Notes: a model not told the origin generated them from the letters alone. DNA of 64,000 bases from Novosphingobium guangzhouense (GCF_002896965.1 NZ_LYMM01000106.1:1-64000); one strand, 5' to 3'. Shown: positions 33,694 to 42,957, counted from the first letter of the stretch. Translations and numbers: made by a program.

Positions 33694-34857
33694 TTGCTTT
33701 CGAAGTCAGCCGGGGCGTTCATCCAGCGCCTCAGGACTGCGTTCCCCGACCGTGAGTTCATCATGCGGTCGCAGGGACAGGTCCGTTTCATCCGCGTTTC
33801 GTCGCGGGCACAGAAGATCGCCGCGGGAGCGGCCATCGGCGTGCTCGGCACCTGGGCCGCTTCGGTGGGCGCGCTGGCGCTTTCGCAGGCGTCCGCAGGC
33901 AGCGAAAGCGCAGCCCTTGCCGCGCGCGCGGCCACTGTCGCCAAGGCTGAGAAGAACGTCGCGAAGTACCGCCATGACGTCGATTCGGTCGCATCCGACC
34001 TTGCCCGTCGCCAGCAGTTCATCGAACAGGTGGTCGATGCGCATGTCGAGGAACTCCCCGAGGGTTCGGGTGATGCGCAGTCCAACGCCGAAACCGCAGC
34101 CACCGCGAAGAAGATCAGCGCCGCCGTTCCCGCCGCGGGCGCGCTTGCCGATATCGAGGCCAGGCAGCTGGCCCTCGTCGACCGCCTTACCCGCTATGCC
34201 GACACGCGCTCCGACGCCGCGATGGCTTCGATCCGCAAGCTGGGCCTCAACCCCAACACGATGATTTCCCGCGCCCGCATGGCTGCCCGCACGGCTGAAG
34301 GTGGCCCGCTGGTGAAGCTGGCGACCGGCGCCGACGGCAGCGTCGATCCGCGCTTCGTGGAGATGGGCAAGAGCCTTGCCCGCATGAACGCGCTGGAAAA
34401 CGGCCTTGCCTCCATCCCGCAGGTGAGCCCGGCGCATGTCGCCTATGTCTCGTCCAGCTACGGCTACCGCTCCGACCCGTTCACCGGCGGTGCGGCATTC
34501 CACGCAGGGCTCGATTTTCCGGGGCCGATGGGCTCCCCCATCTATGCCGCCGCCAAGGGCCGCGTGACTTTCGTGGGCACCAGGTCCGGCTACGGCAACT
34601 GCATCGAGGTGACGCACGGCAACGGGCTGATGACCCGCTACGGCCACCTTTCGGGCTTCCGCACCCGCGTGGGTCAGGAAGTCGATGCCGGGGCGCTGAT
34701 CGGTGCAATGGGCAGCACCGGCCGGTCCACCGGCCCGCATCTTCACTTCGAGGTCCGCGTGAACGACCGTCCGGTCAACCCGCGCCCGTTCCTCGAAGCG
34801 GCACGTCTTCAGGGGGCTGAAAAGCGTAGCAACGGGGGCCAGGAGGAGAACCACTGA
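33694..34857 (+). CDS. M23 family metallopeptidase, bactofilin-linked
   Basis: A 387-residue membrane-anchored peptidase. Cytoplasmic residues 1-45 include FIMRSQGQVRFIRVSSRAQ. A membrane segment (about 46-68) and a long periplasmic coiled coil follow, then the M23 domain in the last 130 residues: FHAGLDFPGPMGSPIYA (HxxxD), then GLMTRYGHLSGF and GPHLHFEVRVN (HxH). All zinc ligands are present. TTG at 33694 is used; no closer ATG keeps the anchor region. The bactofilin gene follows after one base; M23-bactofilin pairs control local wall synthesis and shape in other bacteria. Confidence 0.9.
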   Translation: MLSKSAGAFIQRLRTAFPDREFIMRSQGQVRFIRVSSRAQKIAAGAAIGVLGTWAASVGALALSQASAGSESAALAARAATVAKAEKNVAKYRHDVDSVASDLARRQQFIEQVVDAHVEELPEGSGDAQSNAETAATAKKISAAVPAAGALADIEARQLALVDRLTRYADTRSDAAMASIRKLGLNPNTMISRARMAARTAEGGPLVKLATGADGSVDPRFVEMGKSLARMNALENGLASIPQVSPAHVAYVSSSYGYRSDPFTGGAAFHAGLDFPGPMGSPIYAAAKGRVTFVGTRSGYGNCIEVTHGNGLMTRYGHLSGFRTRVGQEVDAGALIGAMGSTGRSTGPHLHFEVRVNDRPVNPRPFLEAARLQGAEKRSNGGQEENH

Positions 34858-34858
34858 C

Positions 34859-35326
34859 ATGGCCAAGGCCTTCATCAGCTCGCGTACGAGCATCAATAGC
34901 ACCAGCTTCTCGATGCTGGGCGGGGACACCGTCATCAGCGGAGATATTTCCGCCAGCGCCGACCTTCACGTCGACGGCAGCGTCAACGGCGACATTTCCT
35001 GCAAAGCGCTGATTCAGGGCGAAGGCAGCGAGATCACCGGCGCCGTCAGGGCCGAATCGGTCCGCATCGCGGGCCTTGTGCGCGGATCGGTTTCGGCGCG
35101 TGAGGTCGTGATCCTCAAGACCGCGCGGATCGAGGGCGACGTGTCCTACGACACGCTGACCATCGAACAGGGTGCGCGCCTTGAAGGGCGGCTTTCCCCC
35201 AATGGCGGCCAGATGCCCCCCGCCATCGCGCGCCTGCCTGCTTCGGCGCCGACTTCTGCCCCCTCTTCGGCCCCGATCGAGGTCATCGCCGAGGAAGACG
35301 AAGAGATTTCGGCAGCGGCGGAGTAA
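34859..35326 (+). CDS. Bactofilin family cytoskeletal protein
   Basis: A 155-residue protein with the bactofilin beta-helix at about 17-115 (GGDTVISGDISASADLHVDGSVNGDI, repeated VRIAG, GSVSAREVVI, GDVSYDTLTIEQGA). A Pro/Ser/Ala-rich disordered tail ends in acidic residues. Bactofilins polymerise without nucleotides beneath the membrane. The ATG lies one base after the M23 stop, with an AGGAGG site inside the M23 gene, so the two are translated together and likely act as a complex. Confidence 0.95.
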   Translation: MAKAFISSRTSINSTSFSMLGGDTVISGDISASADLHVDGSVNGDISCKALIQGEGSEITGAVRAESVRIAGLVRGSVSAREVVILKTARIEGDVSYDTLTIEQGARLEGRLSPNGGQMPPAIARLPASAPTSAPSSAPIEVIAEEDEEISAAAE

Positions 35327-35348
35327 GGGCTTTAAAAAGCACACACGA

Positions 35349-35385
35349 AAAAGGGGACATGGGAGCCGATCCCATGTCCCCTTTT
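35349..35385 (+). terminator. Bidirectional terminator after bactofilin
   Basis: A perfect 16-bp stem (aaaaggggacatggga at 35349-35364 with tcccatgtcccctttt at 35370-35385) encloses a 5-nt loop. A/T runs at both ends serve bactofilin and the converging DUF1013 gene. Confidence 0.93.
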
Positions 35386-35417
35386 CTATGCACCGGCTGC
35401 TTTACCCGGCGGCGAAG

Positions 35418-36125
35418 TTACTCGCCCCGAGCCTCGGCGGCTTCCGCAGCGCGCTTGGCTTCGAGCCATGCGGCGACTTCGGCTTCCTGCGCGGCTTCCG
35501 ACGCGGCCTGGGCCTGCGCCTGACGCTCTGCGCGCAGTTCGTCGATCAGGGCCTGACGATCGTCGACCAGACGCTCATCACCTTCACCGGTATCCTGGAT
35601 GCCCGCCTTCTTCGCGGCCTTGGCGACAAGGGCGTCCAGTTCGCGCTGCGAGCACAGGCCCAGCGTGACCGGATCCTTGGGGGTGATGTTGGCGATGTTC
35701 CAGTGCGAACGGTCGCGGATCGCCGCGATCGTGTTGCGCGTGGTGCCGATCAGCTTGCCGATCTGCGCGTCCGACACCTCGGGATGGTTGCGCAGGATCC
35801 AGGCGATGCCGTCCGGCTTGTCCTGACGCTTCGACACCGGGGTGTAGCGCGGGCCCTTGGTACGGTTCTGCGCAAGCGGAATCTTGTGCATGCGCAGCTT
35901 GTAGTCGGGGTTGGCCTGCCCCTTCTCGATTTCTTCCATGGTCAGCTCGCCCGAGCGAACGGGATCGCGACCGGTGTACTTGCTGGACGCCAGATCGTCG
36001 GCCATCGCCTGGACTTCCAGCATGTGCAGGCCGCAGAATTCTGCGATCTGCTCGAAAGTCAGCGCGGTCGTGTCGACCAGCCACGAGGCGGTCGCGTGCG
36101 GCATCAGCGGAGTGGGCTGGCTCAT
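35418..36125 (-). CDS. DUF1013 family protein, probable alphaproteobacterial cell-cycle transcription factor
   Basis: A 235-residue protein of the DUF1013 family, conserved in alphaproteobacteria. Conserved-looking blocks are WLVDTTALTFEQIAEFCGLHMLEVQAMAD, RPVSKRQDKPDGIAWILRNHPEVSDAQIGKLIGTT-like text, and DRSHWNIANITPKDPVTLGLCSQRELDALV. The Glu/Ala-rich tail is coiled. The HPE/GTT region reads like a small helix-turn-helix. I recall the family as RNA polymerase-associated or DNA-binding (TrcR-like), but this is a low-certainty recollection. ATG 36125 chosen over an earlier one in the leader. Confidence 0.75.
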   Translation of the reverse strand: MSQPTPLMPHATASWLVDTTALTFEQIAEFCGLHMLEVQAMADDLASSKYTGRDPVRSGELTMEEIEKGQANPDYKLRMHKIPLAQNRTKGPRYTPVSKRQDKPDGIAWILRNHPEVSDAQIGKLIGTTRNTIAAIRDRSHWNIANITPKDPVTLGLCSQRELDALVAKAAKKAGIQDTGEGDERLVDDRQALIDELRAERQAQAQAASEAAQEAEVAAWLEAKRAAEAAEARGE

Positions 36126-36140
36126 GTCTCTATCTCCGGC

Positions 36141-36175
36141 GGAAACAATAAGGGCCGCCCCTTCGCGGAGCGGCC
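36141..36175 (-). terminator. Probable terminator of the quinone oxidoreductase gene
   Basis: Read leftward, ggccgctcc (36175-36167), loop gcgaa, then ggggcggcc (36161-36153) form a 9-bp stem with one wobble. It is followed by the T-containing run cttattgttt. It lies between the oxidoreductase stop and the DUF1013 start, so it may also act as a leader hairpin for DUF1013. Confidence 0.5.
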
Positions 36176-36251
36176 TCACCGGGTCGATTTAGGGGTTTTT
36201 TGCCGAAGGAGCAAGCAAAAGGGGCCGAAAATTGCGGCGGCCCGACGATGC

Positions 36252-36265
36252 GTTTCACGTGGAAC
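36252..36265. promoter_or_regulatory. parS: parS-like ParB-binding site A
   Basis: GTTTCACGTGGAAC. Its reverse complement is GTTCCACGTGAAAC, an exact match to the 14-base core of the widely conserved parS sequence. It lies in the gap between the DUF1013 gene and the oxidoreductase gene, in no reading frame I would call. Confidence 0.8.
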
Positions 36266-36337
36266 GCTGTTTCGGGCATGTTTTAACAGCACTCAACGGG
36301 TACACAACGCCGCCGAGACGCTCCCCCCGCCCTGCCC

Positions 36338-37339
36338 TCACACCTCCAGCACGATCTTGCCGACGTGGTCGCCGGCTTCCATTCGCGCGTGGGCGGCGGC
36401 GGCATCGGCAAGGGCAAAGCGGGTGTCCATCACCGGCCGCAGCAGGCCCTCGGCCACCAATGGCCAGACGCAATCGAGGATTTCTCCGGCGACGGCCGCC
36501 TTGAAGTCGTCCGAGCGCGGGCGCAGCGTCGATCCGGTCAGCACGTAGCGGCGGGTCATCACCACGGCCATGTTGATTTCCGCCTTGGCGCCGCCCTGCA
36601 CCGCGATGGTGACGTGGCGGCCATCGGGGGCAAGGCACTTGAGGTTACGCGCAACATAGCTGCCGGCCACCATGTCGAGCACAACGTCCACGCCGCGCCC
36701 GCCGGTGATCCGGGCCACTTCCTCCACAAAGTCGCTCGCCTTGTAGTCGATCGCGTGATGGGCGCCGATCTTCAGCGCCGCGGCGCACTTTTCGGGCGAT
36801 CCGCAAGTGACGATCACGGTCAGGCCGAAATGGCGCCCCAGCATCGCCGCCATCGTGCCGATGCCGCTGGTGCCGCCGTGGACCAGCAGCCATTCGCCTT
36901 CGCGGGCAAGGCCGCGCTCGAACACGTTATGCCAGACGGTGAAGACCGTTTCGGGCAGCGCCGCCGCTTCTTCCAGCGACAGGCCATCGGGCACGGGCAG
37001 GCAGTGCGCGGCGCGCGCGATGCAATATTGCGCATAGCCTCCACCGGAAACGAGCGCGCATACCTGCTGCCCCGGTATCAGGTGGCTGACCCCTTCGCCC
37101 AGCGCGGCCACGGTGCCGGAAATCTCCAGCCCCGGAATCGGCGAGGCGCCCGGCGGCGGCGGATAGTTGCCCATGCGCTGCACCACGTCGGGCCGGTTCA
37201 CCCCCGCGAAGGCCACCTTGACCAGCACTTCGCCGGGACCGGGCCGGGGCACCGCGACCGTTTCGGGCCCCAGGACTTCGGGGCCGCCGGGCGCATCGTA
37301 ACCCACGGCGGTCATCGTGACAGGAAGGTCAGCTAACAT
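36338..37339 (-). CDS. NAD(P)H quinone oxidoreductase, PIG3-type MDR family
   Basis: The 334-residue medium-chain reductase-fold protein, close to the quinone oxidoreductase/PIG3 type. It has GPGEVLVKVAFAGVNRPDVVQRMG, YPPPPGASPIPGLEISG, the cofactor loop LVHGGTSGIGTMAAMLGR, and RNLKCLAPDGRHVTIAVQGG. It lacks zinc ligands, as expected. Reduces quinones or enones with NAD(P)H; substrate not determinable. ATG 37339 is preceded by gggag; a second ATG eight codons later is possible. Confidence 0.88.
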   Translation of the reverse strand: MLADLPVTMTAVGYDAPGGPEVLGPETVAVPRPGPGEVLVKVAFAGVNRPDVVQRMGNYPPPPGASPIPGLEISGTVAALGEGVSHLIPGQQVCALVSGGGYAQYCIARAAHCLPVPDGLSLEEAAALPETVFTVWHNVFERGLAREGEWLLVHGGTSGIGTMAAMLGRHFGLTVIVTCGSPEKCAAALKIGAHHAIDYKASDFVEEVARITGGRGVDVVLDMVAGSYVARNLKCLAPDGRHVTIAVQGGAKAEINMAVVMTRRYVLTGSTLRPRSDDFKAAVAGEILDCVWPLVAEGLLRPVMDTRFALADAAAAHARMEAGDHVGKIVLEV

Positions 37340-37480
37340 GACGCTCCCTGTGCCACAGGAAAACCGGAAGGGTAAATGCAAAAACCATCCTCATCCGACC
37401 GGACCGATATCCCCCGCTCATCCCGCACGCGGCAAACGTGCCATTGACAGCCCCGCCTTCCAGTCCGATGCTGCATCGCA

Positions 37481-37699
37481 ATGGACGAAGAAGACCGACC
37501 TCTGCGGCGGTCATCCGAAGGCGACTTCGGAGCCGCCAGCCGCCTCGCCGGTGAAAGCCTGGATCGCTATTCGCTGGACGAACTGGACGCGCGGGTTGCC
37601 CTTCTCGAAACCGAGATCGCCCGCATCCGCGCGCACCGGAATGCATCGTCGGCCCACCGTCTCGCGGCGGAGGCATTATTCAGGCCAAGATCATCTTGA
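37481..37699 (+). CDS. DUF1192 domain protein
   Basis: A 72-residue protein with the DUF1192 pattern LDRYSLDELDARVALLETEIARIRAHR followed by AAEALFR. This small family is known from alphaproteobacteria and is thought to be a coiled coil; function unknown. It lies alone between divergently oriented neighbours. TTGACA at 37444 with gatgct 17 bases later could be a weak promoter. Confidence 0.8.
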   Translation: MDEEDRPLRRSSEGDFGAASRLAGESLDRYSLDELDARVALLETEIARIRAHRNASSAHRLAAEALFRPRSS

Positions 37700-37860
37700 G
37701 GCGCGCAGCCTCGCCATCATGCCTGCCGGTTCCGTTTGGCGGGCGCATGAAAAATCAACGGGCTCGCAACCCACCTGAACGTCCCTATATCAAAGTGGTA
37801 ACCCCGACCAAGCAAGCTCCCCCATCAGGAGAGTCGTCCCTCGAAATGAAGGTCGCTTAA

Positions 37861-40230
37861 ATGCCAAGTTTCGCCCAAAGCCTTGAAAAGACCCTGCACT
37901 CGGCTCTGTCTCACGCGTCCGAACGGAGCCACGAGTATGCGACGCTGGAGCATCTCCTCCTCGCGCTGATCGACGATACGGACGCCGCGCAGGTCATGCA
38001 GGCCTGCGGCGTGGACCTTGGCGATCTGGGCGACGTGGTGCGCCAGTATCTCGATCAGGAATACCAGTCGCTCAAGACCGAGGAAAAGGGCGATCCCGCC
38101 CCGACCGCCGGTTTCCAGCGCGTGATCCAGCGCGCGATCCTGCACGTCCAGTCCAGCGGCAAGGATACCGTGACCGGCGCCAACGTGCTGGTCGCGCTGT
38201 TCTCCGAACGCGATTCTTACGCCGTCTACTTCCTGCAGCAGCAGGACATGAGCCGCCTCGACGCCGTCAGCTACATCAGCCACGGCATCGGCAAGGGCGG
38301 CAAGCGCGTGGAAGACCGCAGCCCCAAGGGCGCATCGGAAGAAACCCCGCCCACCCCCGAAGACAAGGCCGAGGCCAAGGGTTCGGCGGGCAAGAAGGAT
38401 TCCGCGCTCGACCAGTTCACCGTCAACCTCAACGAGAAGGCGCTGAACGGCAAGGTCGACCCGCTGATCGGCCGCGGCCCCGAAGTGGACCGCACGATCC
38501 AGATCCTGTGCCGCCGGTCCAAGAACAACCCGCTCTACGTGGGCGATCCGGGCGTGGGCAAGACCGCCATCGCCGAAGGTCTTGCCCGCAAGATCGTCGA
38601 GGGCGAAGTGCCCGAAGTGCTGGCCGAAGCGGTCATCTACTCGCTCGACATGGGCAGCCTGCTGGCGGGCACCCGCTATCGCGGCGACTTTGAAGAACGT
38701 CTGAAGCAGGTCGTCTCCGAACTGGAGAAGATGCCGCACGCGGTCCTGTTCATCGATGAAATCCATACCGTTATCGGTGCCGGTGCCACCAGCGGCGGCG
38801 CGATGGATGCGTCCAACCTGCTCAAGCCCGCGCTGTCGGGCGGCACGATCCGCTGCATCGGTTCGACCACGTACAAGGAATTCCGCAACCACTTCGAAAA
38901 GGACCGCGCCCTGCTGCGCCGGTTCCAGAAGATCGACGTGAACGAACCGACGATCGAGGACACGATCAAGATCCTGAAAGGTCTGCGCACCGCGTTCGAG
39001 GATCACCACCGGGTCAAGTACACGCCCGATGCGATCAAGACCGCGGTGGAGCTTTCGGCCCGCTACATCAATGACCGCAAGCTGCCCGACAAGGCGATCG
39101 ACGTGATCGACGAAGTGGGCGCGATGCAGATGTTGCTGCCGCCCAGCCGCCGCAAGAAGACCATCACCGCGCGCGAGATCGAGCAGGTCATCGCAACGAT
39201 GGCCCGCATCCCGCCCAAGTCCGTCTCTTCCGACGACAAGAAGGCGCTGGAAAACCTTGAGCGCGACCTGAAGCGCGTGGTCTTCGGGCAGGACAAGGCG
39301 ATCGGCGTGCTCTCCACGGCGATGAAGCTCTCCCGCGCAGGGCTTCGCGATCCGGACAAGCCGATCGGCTCGTTCCTGTTCAGCGGTCCCACCGGCGTCG
39401 GCAAGACCGAAGTGGCGCGCCAGCTGGCCAGCATCATGGGCATCGAACTGAAGCGCTTCGACATGTCCGAATACATGGAGCGTCACTCGGTCAGCCGTCT
39501 GATCGGTGCTCCTCCGGGCTATGTCGGCTTCGATCAGGGCGGCCTTCTGACCGACGCGATCGACCAGAACCCGCACTGCGTCCTCCTGCTCGACGAGATC
39601 GAGAAGGCGCATCCCGACCTGTTCAACATCCTGCTGCAGGTGATGGACAACGGCCGCCTGACCGATCACCACGGCAAGACCGTGGATTTCCGCAACGTGG
39701 TCCTGATCATGACCACCAATGCGGGCGCGTCTGACATGGCCAAGCAGGGCATCGGCTTTGGTGATACGTCGAAGGCAGACGCCGGGGACGAGGCCGTGAA
39801 GCAGATGTTCACGCCGGAATTCCGCAACCGCCTCGATGCGATCGTGCCCTTCGCCTATCTTGCCAAGGATACCATCAGCCGGGTCGTGGACAAGTTCATC
39901 CTCCAGCTGGAACTGCAGCTGGCCGACCAGAACGTCCACATCCAGTTCGATTCGGACGCCCGCGCATGGCTGGGCGATCGCGGCTACGACAAGCTCTACG
40001 GTGCGCGCCCGATGGGCCGCGTGATCCAGGAGAAGGTCAAGCAGCCGCTGGCGGAAGAACTGCTGTTCGGCAAGCTGGCCCACGGCGGCGAAGTGCACGT
40101 CTCGGTCAAGGAGAATACACTCAACTTCGAACTGACCCCCTCGGCGCCCAAGGTGTCGAAGGCCAAGAAGGCCCCCGCGAAGAAGGCCCGCAAGCCCGGC
40201 CCGCAGGCGGACACCAACGCCGACGACTGA
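37861..40230 (+). CDS. clpA: ATP-dependent Clp protease ATP-binding subunit ClpA
   Basis: The 789-residue AAA+ unfoldase feeds substrates to ClpP. The N-terminal Clp_N domain (1-145) begins MPSFAQSLEKTLHSALSHASERSHEYATLEHLLLALI. The first AAA module has Walker A GDPGVGKT at 228-235, and the second has GPTGVGKT at 509-516. The ClpP-binding loop region and a Lys/Ala-rich tail are at the end. No clpS lies upstream; the preceding gap of 161 bases has no small gene I can support. Followed by a strong terminator. Confidence 0.97.
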   Translation: MPSFAQSLEKTLHSALSHASERSHEYATLEHLLLALIDDTDAAQVMQACGVDLGDLGDVVRQYLDQEYQSLKTEEKGDPAPTAGFQRVIQRAILHVQSSGKDTVTGANVLVALFSERDSYAVYFLQQQDMSRLDAVSYISHGIGKGGKRVEDRSPKGASEETPPTPEDKAEAKGSAGKKDSALDQFTVNLNEKALNGKVDPLIGRGPEVDRTIQILCRRSKNNPLYVGDPGVGKTAIAEGLARKIVEGEVPEVLAEAVIYSLDMGSLLAGTRYRGDFEERLKQVVSELEKMPHAVLFIDEIHTVIGAGATSGGAMDASNLLKPALSGGTIRCIGSTTYKEFRNHFEKDRALLRRFQKIDVNEPTIEDTIKILKGLRTAFEDHHRVKYTPDAIKTAVELSARYINDRKLPDKAIDVIDEVGAMQMLLPPSRRKKTITAREIEQVIATMARIPPKSVSSDDKKALENLERDLKRVVFGQDKAIGVLSTAMKLSRAGLRDPDKPIGSFLFSGPTGVGKTEVARQLASIMGIELKRFDMSEYMERHSVSRLIGAPPGYVGFDQGGLLTDAIDQNPHCVLLLDEIEKAHPDLFNILLQVMDNGRLTDHHGKTVDFRNVVLIMTTNAGASDMAKQGIGFGDTSKADAGDEAVKQMFTPEFRNRLDAIVPFAYLAKDTISRVVDKFILQLELQLADQNVHIQFDSDARAWLGDRGYDKLYGARPMGRVIQEKVKQPLAEELLFGKLAHGGEVHVSVKENTLNFELTPSAPKVSKAKKAPAKKARKPGPQADTNADD

Positions 40231-40250
40231 TCCTTCACCGGATTGAAAAC

Positions 40251-40287
40251 ATGGGGCGGGAACCACTTGGGTTCCCGCCCCATTTTC
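40251..40287 (+). terminator. Terminator after clpA
   Basis: A perfect 14-bp stem (atggggcgggaacc at 40251-40264 with ggttcccgccccat at 40270-40283) with loop acttg and a T-run after. It ends only six bases before the ATG of the exonuclease gene, so that gene's own promoter must lie inside or upstream of this hairpin. Confidence 0.92.
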
Positions 40288-40292
40288 GTAAC

Positions 40293-41297
40293 ATGACCCG
40301 CGATTTCTCCTGGATCAGACCTGAACCCTGGGGAATCCACGTCGTCCCCGCCGATTGCTGGATCGACCCTTCGCGCCCCGTGGACCGCGCGCTGGTGACG
40401 CATGGCCATGCCGACCACGCGCGCGGAGGTCACGGCGCCACCTTCGCCACGCCCGAAACCCTTGCCATCATGAAGCTGCGCTACGCCACGGAAGAAGGCG
40501 CGGTGCCCGTCCCTTATGGCGAACGGATGGCCCTGCCCGGTGACGTCCACGCCACGTGGGTTCCGGCCGGGCACGTCCTTGGCTCGGCGCAGATCCTCCT
40601 CGAACACGCGGGCGAGCGGATCGTCGTGACCGGCGATTTCAAGCGGCGCGCCGATCCCACCTGCCCGCCTTTCGAAGTCACCCCCTGCGACGTGCTGATC
40701 ACCGAGGCGACATTCGGCCTGCCCGTATTTCGCCATCCCCCGGTGGAACAGGAAATCGCCAAGGTGCTCTCTACCCTGGCCGCCAACCCCGATCGCTGCG
40801 TGCTGGTGGGCGCCTATGCACTGGGCAAGGCGCAGCGGCTGATCGCCGAACTGCGCCGCGCCGGGCACCATGACACGATCTGGCTCCATGGCGCGATGGA
40901 GCGCATGTGCCGCCTCTACGAAGACCTCGGCGTCGATCTGGGCGATCTGAAGCTGGTGTCGGACACCGGCAAGGAGCAGCTGGCAGGCAGCGTGGTGCTT
41001 GCCCCGCCGTCCGCCCTCAACGACCGCTGGAGCCGCCGCCTGCCCGATCCGATCACGGCGATGGCATCGGGCTGGATGCAGGTGCGCCAGCGCGCGCGCC
41101 AGCGCATGGTCGAACTGCCGCTGGTGATCTCGGACCACGCCGACTGGGACGAACTGACGCAGACCGTGAAGGACGTGAACCCCGCCGAAACATGGATCAC
41201 TCACGGCCGCGAAGAAGCCATGCTGCGTTGGTGCGAGCTGAACCAGAGGAAGGCGCGGGCGCTGGCGCTGGTGGGGTATGAGGATGAAGATGATTGA
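40293..41297 (+). CDS. Ligase-associated DNA exonuclease (metallo-beta-lactamase fold)
   Basis: The 334-residue protein has the metallo-beta-lactamase motif HGHADHARGG (His37, His39, Asp41, His42). Later it has the beta-CASP-style tail: DFKRRADPTCPPFE, VLVGAYALGKAQRLIAELR, VISDHADWDELTQTV and ITHGREEAMLRW. This matches the ligase-associated exonuclease family (SNM1-like) that always sits beside a bacterial ATP-dependent DNA ligase. It probably trims DNA ends for ligation. The ligase gene begins 38 bases after its stop. Confidence 0.92.
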   Translation: MTRDFSWIRPEPWGIHVVPADCWIDPSRPVDRALVTHGHADHARGGHGATFATPETLAIMKLRYATEEGAVPVPYGERMALPGDVHATWVPAGHVLGSAQILLEHAGERIVVTGDFKRRADPTCPPFEVTPCDVLITEATFGLPVFRHPPVEQEIAKVLSTLAANPDRCVLVGAYALGKAQRLIAELRRAGHHDTIWLHGAMERMCRLYEDLGVDLGDLKLVSDTGKEQLAGSVVLAPPSALNDRWSRRLPDPITAMASGWMQVRQRARQRMVELPLVISDHADWDELTQTVKDVNPAETWITHGREEAMLRWCELNQRKARALALVGYEDEDD

Positions 41298-41334
41298 AGA
41301 TAAGCGCCGGGCCCCCAGGACTTCGCTTAGCTGA

Positions 41335-42957
41335 ATGGAAGCGTTCGCCGCCCTTCTCGATGCGCTGGTCTACACCCGCAGCCGCAATGCGAAGCTCAAG
41401 CTTCTGGCGGATTACCTGCGCGAAACGCCCGACCCCGATCGCGGCTGGGCACTTGCCGCGCTGACGGACGGGCTGGATTTTCCGGCGGTAAAGAGCTCCA
41501 CCATCCGCAATCTGCTGACCGAACGGATCGACCCGGTGCTCTGGACGCTGAGCCGCGAATACGTGGGCGATTCGGCGGAGACTGCCAGCCTGCTCTGGCC
41601 CGAACCCGCAGAAGCGCCCTCTCCGCCGACGGTGTCCGAGGCGGTCGATGCGCTGTCCCGCATGACGCGCGCCAATGTCATGGTGGAGCTGCCCCGGTTG
41701 CTCGACCGGCTGGACGCCAACGGCCGCTATGCCCTGCTCAAGCTGGCGACCGGGGCGATGCGGATCGGCATTTCGGCGCGGCTGGCCAAGACCGCCTTCG
41801 CGCTGGCTTTCGGCGTGGCGGTTGAGGATGTGGAGGAGCACTGGCACGGCCAGACCCCGCCTTACACCCCGCTGTTCGACTGGGCCGCGCATGGGGCCGA
41901 GCCGCCCAACTCCGACGACCTGCCGCTGTTCCGCCCCTTCATGCTGGCGCACGGGCTGGAGGAAGCGCAGGTCGATCTGGCCGACTATGCCGCCGAATGG
42001 AAGTGGGACGGCATCCGCGTGCAGGTGGTGAGAGCCAAAGGGGAGAATGGGGGCGGAGAAACCCGCGTCTATTCCCGATCGGGCGACGATATTTCCGCCA
42101 CTTTCCCCGAGGTGGCCGAGGCTTTGCATATCGACGCGGTGCTGGACGGCGAACTGCTGGTGCGCGGCGCGCATCAGGGCGGCGAAGCCAATGACCGCAC
42201 ACAGGGCGGCGCGGCCAGTTTCAACGCGCTGCAGCAGCGCCTTGGCCGCAAGACCGTGTCGAAGAAGATGCGCGGCGAATATCCCGCCTTCGTGCGTCTT
42301 TACGATGTGCTGATCCTGGAGGGGCAGGACTTGCGCCCCCTGCCCTGGAGCGAACGCCGCGCCGCGCTGGAATCACTGGTGCCGCGCCTTCCCGCCGACC
42401 ATTTCGATATCTCCACCGTGATCCCCGCCGCCGATTTCGCCGAGCTTGCCGCCATCCGCGAACGCGCGCGCGACGATGCGATCGAGGGGGTGATGCTCAA
42501 GCGGCGTGACAGTCCCTATGTGGCGGGCCGCAAGACCGGGCTGTGGTACAAGTGGAAGCGCGATCCGCTGCTGATCGACTGCGTGCTGATGTATGCCCAG
42601 CGCGGATCGGGCAAGCGCAGTTCCTTCTATTCGGACTATACCTTCGGCTGCTGGGACGGCGATCCCGATCAGGGCGCGGAACTGCTGCCCGTGGGCAAGG
42701 CCTATTTCGGCTTCACCGACGAGGAGCTGAAGTGGCTGGACCGCCATGTCCGCAACCATACCGTGAACCGCTTCGGCCCCGTGCGCGAAGTGGACAAGTC
42801 GCTGGTGTTCGAGGTGGCGTTCGATTCGGTCCACGCCAGCAAGCGGCACAAGTCCGGCCTTGCCATGCGCTTTCCCCGCATCAGCCGCATCCGCGCCGAC
42901 AAGCCCGCGCATGAAGCCGACCGGATCGAGACGCTGCGCGCCCTCATCCGCGATTGA
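41335..42957 (+). CDS. ATP-dependent DNA ligase (ligase-associated type)
   Basis: A 540-residue ATP-dependent ligase in a bacterium that also needs NAD-dependent LigA. The N-terminal alpha domain (about 1-190) precedes the nucleotidyltransferase core. The catalytic Lys223 is in EWKWDGIRVQ (motif I). Motif III is at LPWSERR-VFYDVLILEG-type text, motif IV at EGVMLKRRDSPYVAG, motif V at LWYKWKRD, and the OB fold ends RFPRISRIRAD. It acts with the upstream exonuclease in a repair pathway. An Lhr-type helicase and a phosphoesterase that accompany it in many genomes are not adjacent here. Confidence 0.93.
   Translation: MEAFAALLDALVYTRSRNAKLKLLADYLRETPDPDRGWALAALTDGLDFPAVKSSTIRNLLTERIDPVLWTLSREYVGDSAETASLLWPEPAEAPSPPTVSEAVDALSRMTRANVMVELPRLLDRLDANGRYALLKLATGAMRIGISARLAKTAFALAFGVAVEDVEEHWHGQTPPYTPLFDWAAHGAEPPNSDDLPLFRPFMLAHGLEEAQVDLADYAAEWKWDGIRVQVVRAKGENGGGETRVYSRSGDDISATFPEVAEALHIDAVLDGELLVRGAHQGGEANDRTQGGAASFNALQQRLGRKTVSKKMRGEYPAFVRLYDVLILEGQDLRPLPWSERRAALESLVPRLPADHFDISTVIPAADFAELAAIRERARDDAIEGVMLKRRDSPYVAGRKTGLWYKWKRDPLLIDCVLMYAQRGSGKRSSFYSDYTFGCWDGDPDQGAELLPVGKAYFGFTDEELKWLDRHVRNHTVNRFGPVREVDKSLVFEVAFDSVHASKRHKSGLAMRFPRISRIRADKPAHEADRIETLRALIRD

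Noticed and set aside
37825..40266. Long 813-residue open frame on the minus strand opposite clpA
   Set aside because: It lies exactly antisense to a complete clpA, has no family signature and reflects the high GC content.
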